Assembly (NCBI RefSeq): GCF_008801405.1
Contig: NZ_VZPV01000001.1
Location: 1,426,001-1,490,000 of the forward strand
DNA length: 64,000 nucleotides
Reading direction: 5' to 3'
Source: Ralstonia insidiosa
GTDB lineage: Bacteria > Pseudomonadota > Gammaproteobacteria > Burkholderiales > Burkholderiaceae
Positions 26,111-32,120 of this stretch are shown here, in pieces. Numbering within the stretch: the stretch's first letter is position 1; each line of letters opens with the position of its first letter. The notes under the pieces are model-generated. The model did not search any database, was not told the DNA's origin, and worked only from the letters and a program-made list of their open reading frames with translations. Both the position numbers and the translations under genes were made by a program.

Positions 26111-27352
26111 ATGCGCACCCAGGTCGCCATCATCGGCGCGGGCCCCGCGGGCCTGCTGCTCGGGCAGCTTCTGCATCGCAACGGCATCGATGCGGTCATC
26201 CTCGAAACCAGGAGCCGCACGTACGTGGAAGAGCGCATCCGCGCCGGCGTGCTGGAGCAAGGCACGGTCGACATGCTCAATGAAGCCGGTGTGGGTGAGC
26301 GCATGCGCCGCGAAGGGCTGGTGCACCGTGGCATCGACCTGCTGTTTGGCGGCAAGCGGCATCGTGTTGACCTGACGGCGATGTCAGGCGGGCGCTCCAT
26401 CACCGTGTATGGGCAGCACGAGGTGGTGAAGGATCTGATTGCCGCACGCGTGGAGCAGGGCGCACCGCTGCTGTTCGAGGTGAGCGATGTGTCGGTGCAT
26501 GACATCGAGTCCGCCACACCCTCGGTGCGCTTCATGCACGAAGGTGTGCCGCAAACGCTGCAGTGTGATTACATCGCCGGCTGTGATGGCTTTCACGGCA
26601 TCTGCCGTCCGGCGATCCCAGCACAGCGGCAGGCCGTGTTCGAGCGTGTCTACCCGTTTGCGTGGCTGGGCATTCTGGCCGAGGCTGCGCCCGCAGCCGA
26701 AGAGCTGATCTACGCAAGCCATGACCGTGGCTTCGCGCTGTTCAGCATGCGTTCGCCCAAGATCACGCGGCTCTATCTGCAATGCAAGCCGGACGAGAAC
26801 CTCGCTGAATGGTCCGACGCACGTATCTGGGATGAACTCCACACGCGCCTGGAAAACAACGACGGCTGGCACCTCAAGGAAGGCGCGATCCTGCAGAAGA
26901 GCGTGACGCCGATGCGCAGCTTTGTGTGCGAGACGATGCAGTACGGCCGCCTGTTCCTGGCGGGTGACGCGGCGCATATCGTGCCGCCCACCGGTGCCAA
27001 GGGCATGAACCTGGCCGTGGCCGACGTGCGCGTGCTGGCGCAGGCGCTCACGGCGCGTTACCAGCAGAACGACGCGACGCAACTGGCCGGCTATTCAGAG
27101 CGTTGCCTGCAGCGCATCTGGCGTGCGGAGCATTTCTCGTGGTGGATGACGTCGATGCTGCATCGCTTTGATGACCACACGCCGTTCATGCAGCGGCTGC
27201 AGCGCGCCGAGCTGGAATACGTGACGACCTCGCCGGCCGCGGCGCGCGTGCTGGCCGAGAATTACGTCGGCCTGCCGTTTGCGTCATTGGCCGACGCGCC
27301 AGCGAGGGCGTTGAACGCAGCGGGTAACGTCAGTAGTTCCAGGGCGGCGTAG
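26111..27352 (+). CDS. pobA: 4-hydroxybenzoate 3-monooxygenase
   Basis: Flavin hydroxylase turning 4-hydroxybenzoate into protocatechuate, the entry substrate of the pca pathway encoded upstream. 413 residues from the ATG at 26111 (GGAGAC ribosome binding site). FAD fold QVAIIGAGPAGLLLGQLLHRNGIDAVILE; ARVEQGAPLLFEV and CDYIAGCDGFHGICR (the DG motif); and LFLAGDAAHIVPPTGAKGMNLAVADV, the FAD/GD motif near residue 285. Complete and of the usual length. Its last 23 bases overlap the 3' end of the convergent GH114-like gene. Confidence 0.95.
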   Translation: MRTQVAIIGAGPAGLLLGQLLHRNGIDAVILETRSRTYVEERIRAGVLEQGTVDMLNEAGVGERMRREGLVHRGIDLLFGGKRHRVDLTAMSGGRSITVYGQHEVVKDLIAARVEQGAPLLFEVSDVSVHDIESATPSVRFMHEGVPQTLQCDYIAGCDGFHGICRPAIPAQRQAVFERVYPFAWLGILAEAAPAAEELIYASHDRGFALFSMRSPKITRLYLQCKPDENLAEWSDARIWDELHTRLENNDGWHLKEGAILQKSVTPMRSFVCETMQYGRLFLAGDAAHIVPPTGAKGMNLAVADVRVLAQALTARYQQNDATQLAGYSERCLQRIWRAEHFSWWMTSMLHRFDDHTPFMQRLQRAELEYVTTSPAAARVLAENYVGLPFASLADAPARALNAAGNVSSSRAA

Positions 27353-28439
27353 TCGTCGGCTTGGACAAAGCGATGCGCGACACCAGCGGACGGAAGCCCA
27401 GGTTGCGAGAGGTGGTGTAGACCTGCTGCGCGTTGGCGGTTTTCAGGGCGTAGTCGATCGTGAAGACGGGCAGGCCGCCCGCACAGTGCTTCTGCAACTG
27501 CTCAATGGCCCATTGGGTGTCTGCGGCAGGTGGCGCTTGATCACCGCCGGCCGGGTCGCTCCAGGCCACACCCGCGTCGCCGCCAAACCACGTGTCTTCC
27601 TGCGAGATGGCATCGAGGTTAGGCAGTAGTTGTGCCGCGCCCACGGCATCGATGAGTTCCGGCGCGTTCTGCTGGATCACCGCAAACTGTGGGTTGATGG
27701 CGCGGCCCGCGGCACGGATCTTCGCAATGAAATCGACCATGGCCTTGGCCGGATTCACACCGGCTTTCTTTGCAGCGGCAACCACTGTCGCGTTGGTGTA
27801 GCCCTCCACCCAATCCAGATAGACGCCGTCAAAGCCTTCGCGCGCGAGTTGCGCCACTGCACCGTTGGGGCCTAGCCACAGGTCTTGCCAACGCGGGTCC
27901 CAATAGGCCACCGGATAGTCGCCCGCCCAACCGTCCGGGTCGATGGTCAGGATGAAGTTGGGGACACCGGGCCCCGTTGAGGTGGGGGGCGTCCAGTCGG
28001 TGGTCCAGTAGGTGCGGAAGTCTTCCGCCTGCCCGATGTCGATGTAGGCGATGACCTTGCGCGGCGAGCCGTCTGCCTTGGTATGCAGTCGCGCTACCAT
28101 GCCGGCCGTGTTGAATGCCTCTTGGCCCTTGACCGTGTTGCCGGCCTCGACAACGAGCATGTCGTACGGCTGGGCATCAAGCGCGTTGATCTGCGCGTCG
28201 GTTTGGAGGTTCTGCAACTGATACATCCACGTTTGCACGCCCGCGAGCGGCGATACGCTGTTTGCGCCGCACAAGGCAATAGCCGTGGCAGATGCTGGCG
28301 GCTTGGCGATGGTTGAGGTGGTTGTTGTCGCGGCCATGACGGATTGGAGGGGCAGAGAGGCGCTGCCATCATCGCCTCCGCAGGCGGAGAGCATGAGCGC
28401 AGAGCAGGCGAGTGCGAGAGCGGGGTTGGACATGCGCAT
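27330..28439 (-). CDS. endo alpha-1,4 polygalactosaminidase-like lipoprotein (GH114)
   Basis: A 369-residue exported protein. The ATG at 28439 gives a lipoprotein signal with lipobox LSAC followed by GGDDG. The domain that follows reads as a TIM barrel of the GH114 type: WMYQLQNLQTDAQINALDAQPYDMLVVE, RKVIAYIDIGQAEDFRTYW, DYPVAYWDPRWQDLWLG, FDGVYLDWVEGY and AVIQQNAPELI. The Asp in YLDWVE and the Asp in YIDIG are candidate catalytic or binding residues. Family members cut galactosamine-rich exopolysaccharide such as Pel. No pel genes are nearby, so the substrate is open. It overlaps the end of pobA by 23 bases, tail to tail. Confidence 0.75.
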   Translation of the reverse strand: MRMSNPALALACSALMLSACGGDDGSASLPLQSVMAATTTTSTIAKPPASATAIALCGANSVSPLAGVQTWMYQLQNLQTDAQINALDAQPYDMLVVEAGNTVKGQEAFNTAGMVARLHTKADGSPRKVIAYIDIGQAEDFRTYWTTDWTPPTSTGPGVPNFILTIDPDGWAGDYPVAYWDPRWQDLWLGPNGAVAQLAREGFDGVYLDWVEGYTNATVVAAAKKAGVNPAKAMVDFIAKIRAAGRAINPQFAVIQQNAPELIDAVGAAQLLPNLDAISQEDTWFGGDAGVAWSDPAGGDQAPPAADTQWAIEQLQKHCAGGLPVFTIDYALKTANAQQVYTTSRNLGFRPLVSRIALSKPTTTPPWNY

Positions 28440-28743
28440 GATTGGTCTTGAGAGAGAGGGATGACCTAGTGAAATGCTGCGGTCCTGCATGCGCGCGCTG
28501 TGGTATGCGTGAAACGTTTGCAGTAGCGCACGGCCAGCACGCTAGCACAGGCCTCCCTACGAAAGAGGGGTGGCATCCTGAAAGTTCTTAAGAACGGGTT
28601 TCGATCTGCTTGCCTGAGCAGATCGGGCAGGCGTACAAGCCTTCAGCGGAGGTAGATCAAAGGTTGGCAGCGCTTTCATCGCCACGCAAAGTGCACGGGT
28701 GTATAGTCGGACAGCACTCGACCTTCAAGAAGGGGCATTTGCG
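28440..28743. other. intergenic region with two perfect inverted repeats
   Basis: Contains the 12-base palindrome GTTCTTAAGAAC (28584-28595) and, just after it, a hairpin CGATCTGCT (28602-28610) / AGCAGATCG (28617-28625) with a 6-base loop. Neither is followed by a U-run. A TATAGT hexamer at 28702-28707 could be the -10 of the small gene downstream. The GH114 promoter should lie on the minus strand here too. Confidence 0.5.
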
Positions 28744-29037
28744 ATGGACACTTTGCCGGCGGGCCAATACAAAGGCTTCGACATCTATCCGTTGGCTTTC
28801 CAGCACGAGCGCACGGCACGCTGGCCCGAGGCCAGAGAGGACCGCAGCTACAACGCCGCCGTGATGATCTGCAGAGCAGGGGAGTCGCCCGAGCCAGGGC
28901 AGACCCAGGTATTTCGCCTGTCGGGGGAGCAACAGTTCAGCAATGTGGGGGATGCGCGCGTGGCAGCCTTGCGCTTTGCTGAAAGCATCATCGATGGCGA
29001 CGTGCCGGACCTGTCGCTGGCCGTTGACAAGGTCTGA
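28744..29037 (+). CDS. small protein of unknown function (97 residues)
   Basis: I do not recognise it with certainty. From the ATG at 28744 the product starts DTLPAGQYKGFDIYPLAFQHERTARWPEAR and ends with GDARVAALRFAESIIDGDVPDLSLAVDKV. It has no signal peptide or membrane segment, is acidic, and looks like a compact alpha/beta protein; proteins with 'GxYxGFDIxPL' openings and 'GDARxAAxxxxxxIIDG' ends are common as short conserved hypotheticals in Burkholderiales. AAGAAGGGG precedes the start at a somewhat long distance. Codon use is normal for the region. Confidence 0.7.
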   Translation: MDTLPAGQYKGFDIYPLAFQHERTARWPEAREDRSYNAAVMICRAGESPEPGQTQVFRLSGEQQFSNVGDARVAALRFAESIIDGDVPDLSLAVDKV

Positions 29038-29398
29038 AGCGGAACAGCTCCTGTCCGTGATAGAATAGCAGGCGAATCCGGCTTGCCGCCGGGCCCGTTA
29101 CGGCCCGTGCAGCCGAGTCCAGCACCGGGGTTCCCCCCGCGTCGAGCCGGGCGGCGCGCTCTCTGCGACCGCCACCCATTCCTCGCTTGCACTAAACGTA
29201 CGAAACGAGGCGCGTGCCACTGGCGGGCGCAACCTGCGTTGGGTGCAACTCGGTACCCCCCAAGCCCGCTGTGCGGGCCGATGATCGCGGCGATGCCGCT
29301 GCATGCCCACTACACAGGGCGTGCGGCGTGGTTCGGGTGGGTCATCACACTTATTGCAACCATTGACGCAGCCGTGTGCTGCATACAAAGGAACGAGT
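29038..29398 (+). other. long upstream region of infA
   Basis: About 360 bases without a supported gene. TAGAAT at 29061-29066 resembles a -10, which would give a leader of more than 300 bases for infA. The sequence is very GC-rich with several possible stems (for example GCCGGGCCCG / CGGGCCC-like runs near 29090-29110). A frame across 29083-29421 has a composition unlike a protein and is not annotated. Confidence 0.35.
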
Positions 29399-29617
29399 TT
29401 GGCCAAGGAAGAACTGATTGAATTTGAAGGGGTGGTCTCCGAAGCACTGCCCGACAATCGTTTTCGCGTGCAACTGGAAAACGGCGTGGAAATCTGGGCA
29501 TATGCGTCGGGCAAGATGCAGAAGCACCGCATCCGTATCCTGGCGGGTGACCGCGTAAAGCTGGAAATGTCGCCGTACGACCTCACCAAGGGTCGCATCA
29601 ACTATCGACACAAGTAA
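29399..29617 (+). CDS. infA: translation initiation factor IF-1, TTG start
   Basis: A 72-residue S1-fold protein beginning AKEELIEFEGVVSEALPDNRFRVQLENGVEIWAYASGKMQKHRIRILAGDRVKLEMSPYDLTKGRINYRHK in family terms: it lines up with IF-1 from end to end and has exactly the usual length when the TTG at 29399 is the start (AAAGGA eight bases before). No ATG or GTG in frame gives the canonical N-terminus. IF-1 binds the 30S A site with IF-2 and IF-3. The copy in the ribosomal protein operon would normally be a second gene; this free-standing one, with its long leader, may be the cold- or stress-linked paralogue found in Burkholderiales. A terminator follows. Confidence 0.9.
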   Translation: MAKEELIEFEGVVSEALPDNRFRVQLENGVEIWAYASGKMQKHRIRILAGDRVKLEMSPYDLTKGRINYRHK

Positions 29618-29660
29618 CGCAGCAACACAGCACTAAAGCGCCCAGCAAGACATATAAGAG

Positions 29661-29691
29661 ACCGCGAGCACGCATGGCCCGCGGTTTTTTT
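29661..29691 (+). terminator. intrinsic terminator of infA
   Basis: ACCGCG (29661-29666) pairs with CGCGGT (29680-29685) and is followed by seven T's. It lies 45 bases after the infA stop. Confidence 0.8.
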
Positions 29692-29703
29692 CTTTCGCCA
29701 ATC

Positions 29704-29792
29704 GTTAGCGATCGGTAATATTAATTGGCGTGTCACCTGGATGGGGTATGATCCCCATCGATCGCTGACGGGGGGAAACACAGTCAGCGATC
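29704..29792 (+). promoter_or_regulatory. promoter with three GTYAGCGATC elements before the secreted glycosidase
   Basis: TTGGCG (29725-29730) and TATGAT (29747-29752), 16 bases apart, form a plausible promoter. GTTAGCGATCG (29704-29714) lies upstream; its variant occurs inverted as GATCGCTGAC (29760-29769) and again direct as GTCAGCGATC (29783-29792). The last two form a perfect 10-bp hairpin with a 13-base loop at the start of the transcript. ATGGGG/CCCCAT (29741-29758) also flanks the -10. The leader to the gene at 30087 is about 330 bases and shows no clear small frame. Confidence 0.5.
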
Positions 29793-30086
29793 AACTGAAG
29801 TGCAGGGCTTTTCATCTTGTCAAGCCGCGCCTCGCCCTCGAATTCCGGGTGAGCGCGCGCCAGCTGTACCAGTCCTCAAATAAGCGCACGGCCCGCCGAT
29901 AACCTCGGCTGAGCTTCCAATCGCGCATTCAATTCGCCGACCGGGGCGTCATCTGACGCTCGCACCCGTTCGGTGCTCAGTGTGCCAACCGAGTCACACC
30001 ACATCGAGATACCGCACAGGTAGGACGGCGCTTGTCCATCGAAATCTGGGCGTAACGTTTTTGCGTCCGAGGGAACAGAAATCACA

Positions 30087-31082
30087 ATGTTGGAAACCAC
30101 AAAAGCAGCACAGAGCGTGGCGCGCGCGAGCCGGCGCGTCATGGTGGGCCTGATGGCGGCAGCATCGCTGACGGGTCTGGGTATGCAAACCGCCTCGGCG
30201 CAGGCTACGCGCCCGAAGGCACCCATCTACGGCGTCACGCTGGACGACGTCAGCAACATCAACGCGATCGTGGCATCGCTCACGCATCTGCCGTACAAGC
30301 CGACCGTGCGTGTGGTGTTCGATCCGGGCACGACCGCTGCACAGTACTACCCGGCACTCGTCAAGCTCCATGCTGTTGCCTATGTGATGGGCGAGGTCAT
30401 GGACTCGTACTACTTCCCGAGCGATCTGCAAACCTACACGGCACGTACCAACGAGCTGGTGGGCACGCTGAAGAACGTGGTGGACGTGTGGGAAATCGCC
30501 AACGAGATCAACGGCGAATGGCTGCGCAATGACTCGAACGGCCCGAATGCAGTGGCCGCTCAAGAAGAGCAGGACATTGGCAACATGGTGGCCGCAGCAC
30601 ACGACATCGTGAAGGCCAACGGTGGTCTGACCGCCGTGACGCTGTACTACAACGACGATCGCAAGGGCAACAACTGCTGGCAACTGCCGATGGATGCGTG
30701 GCAGACCTGGGCGCAGACCTATCTGCCGGCGCGCGTGCGTCAAGGTGCTGACTATGCGCTGTTCAGCTATTACCCGTACCAGGATTGCCCGGGCCTGAGC
30801 CCGAACTGGACTGCCGACTTCAAGCTGCTGGAATCCATCTTCCCGGTGGCGAAGGTGGGCTTTGGCGAGATCGGCACGTCGAGCACGTCGGCGCCGAAAT
30901 CGGTGCAGCAGAGCCTGATCAAGTCGTACTACCCGATGGGTACCACCACGATGGCATCCGACCCGCGCTTCATCGGTGGCTACTTCTGGTGGAACTACGC
31001 AGAACAGATGCTGCCGTACAGCAGCAGCTCGTACTGGAGCCTGCTGAACAACACCATCAAGCCGCTGGCAGCACCGCAATAA
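30087..31082 (+). CDS. secreted glycoside hydrolase-like protein (clan GH-A type barrel)
   Basis: A 331-residue exported protein. The signal peptide (SRRVMVGLMAAASLTGLGMQTASA) ends at residue about 40. The rest looks like a TIM-barrel glycosidase: VRVVFDPGTTAAQYY, VDVWEIANEINGEW (the NE dyad with a candidate acid/base Glu, near residue 140), FSYYPYQDCPG, and KVGFGEIGTSS with a candidate nucleophile Glu near residue 266, then GGYFWWNYAEQ. This pattern of strand-4 and strand-7 glutamates is that of clan GH-A, but I cannot assign a family or substrate. It stands alone between infA and galU with its own promoter and a shared terminator. Confidence 0.7.
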   Translation: MLETTKAAQSVARASRRVMVGLMAAASLTGLGMQTASAQATRPKAPIYGVTLDDVSNINAIVASLTHLPYKPTVRVVFDPGTTAAQYYPALVKLHAVAYVMGEVMDSYYFPSDLQTYTARTNELVGTLKNVVDVWEIANEINGEWLRNDSNGPNAVAAQEEQDIGNMVAAAHDIVKANGGLTAVTLYYNDDRKGNNCWQLPMDAWQTWAQTYLPARVRQGADYALFSYYPYQDCPGLSPNWTADFKLLESIFPVAKVGFGEIGTSSTSAPKSVQQSLIKSYYPMGTTTMASDPRFIGGYFWWNYAEQMLPYSSSSYWSLLNNTIKPLAAPQ

Positions 31083-31155
31083 GAAGCAGAAGCTGTCACG
31101 CCTACGTCAGAAGGGGGCGTGCCTGGCCGGCTGAGGCTTCGGCCTTCCGGCCAAC

Positions 31156-31191
31156 AAAAAACCCGCGTCAGCTCGCGCTGCGCGGGTTTTT
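31156..31191. terminator. bidirectional intrinsic terminator
   Basis: AAACCCGCG (to 31167) pairs with CGCGGGTTT (from 31181), with T's to the right and A's to the left. It separates the converging glycosidase gene and galU. Confidence 0.85.
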
Positions 31192-31208
31192 CTATGGGCC
31201 GATGAGAC

Positions 31209-32081
31209 TTAGCCGCGCGCAGCGAGGTAGGCGCGGAATTCGTCCGCGACTTCCTTGTGCTTGAGTGCCAGTTCCACGGTGGCTTTCAGATAGCCCAGCT
31301 TGCTGCCGCAGTCATAGCGCACACCCTTGTAGCGGTAGGCCAGCACTTGTTCGGCCGATAGCAGCGATTGGATCGCGTCCGTCAGTTGCAGCTCACCGCC
31401 GGCACCCGGCTTGAGGTTGCGGATGTGCTCGAAGATGCGCGGCGTAAGGATGTAGCGGCCGACCACGCCCAGGTTGGACGGCGCATTCTCCGGTGTCGGT
31501 TTTTCGATGATGCCCGACATCTTGATCACGCTGCCGTCTTCTTCCCATGGACGGCCGTCAACCACACCGTACGAACGGCTCTGCTCGCGGTCGATTTCTT
31601 CCACGCCGATCACCGAGCAGTTGTAGTGTTCGTACAGGTCGACCATCTGCTTCATGACGGGCGGGGTGCCGTCAAGCAGGTCATCTGCCAGGATGACCGC
31701 GAAGGGTGCATCGCCAACCAGCTTTTCTGCGCATGCCACGGCATGGCCCAGGCCCAGCGCTTCGGGTTGGCGCACGTAAAAGCAATCCACATGCGACGGC
31801 TTGATCGAGCGTACGACTTCCAGCAGCGCAGTCTTTTGCTTGGCTTCGAGCTCAGCTTCCAGTTCGTAGGCCTTGTCGAAGTGGTCTTCGATGGCGCGCT
31901 TGCTGCGGCCCGTCACGAAGATCATCTCGGTGATGCCGGCAGCCATGGCTTCTTCCACGGCGTATTGGATCAGCGGCTTGTCCACCACCGGCAGCATTTC
32001 CTTCGGGCTGGCCTTGGTGGCCGGCAGAAAGCGGGTTCCCAGACCCGCGACCGGGAAGACGGCTTTGGTAACGCGTTGCAT
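31209..32081 (-). CDS. galU: UTP-glucose-1-phosphate uridylyltransferase
   Basis: Makes UDP-glucose for exopolysaccharide, LPS and trehalose synthesis. 290 residues. The nucleotide-binding signature KAVFPVAGLGTRFLPATKASPKEMLPVVDKPLIQYAVEEA at the N-terminus, FVTGRSKRAIEDHFD, and VILADDLLDG are typical of bacterial GalU. It is 39 bases downstream of valS on the same strand and may be read from the valS promoter as well. Confidence 0.95.
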   Translation of the reverse strand: MQRVTKAVFPVAGLGTRFLPATKASPKEMLPVVDKPLIQYAVEEAMAAGITEMIFVTGRSKRAIEDHFDKAYELEAELEAKQKTALLEVVRSIKPSHVDCFYVRQPEALGLGHAVACAEKLVGDAPFAVILADDLLDGTPPVMKQMVDLYEHYNCSVIGVEEIDREQSRSYGVVDGRPWEEDGSVIKMSGIIEKPTPENAPSNLGVVGRYILTPRIFEHIRNLKPGAGGELQLTDAIQSLLSAEQVLAYRYKGVRYDCGSKLGYLKATVELALKHKEVADEFRAYLAARG

Positions 32082-32120
32082 CGTGGTTTCCTTCGTTTCG
32101 ATATGGGGTCGCAGGAGTGC

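Noticed and set aside
29083..29421. A 112-codon frame upstream of and overlapping infA
   Set aside because: Composition is unlike a protein, no ribosome binding site, and it overlaps the real IF-1 start in another frame.
30005..30075. c-di-GMP (GEMM) riboswitch before the secreted glycosidase
   Set aside because: A CGCACAGG...CGAAA...GGGCG arrangement is loosely similar, but the conserved GCAAACC and GGGACGCAAAGCC blocks are missing.
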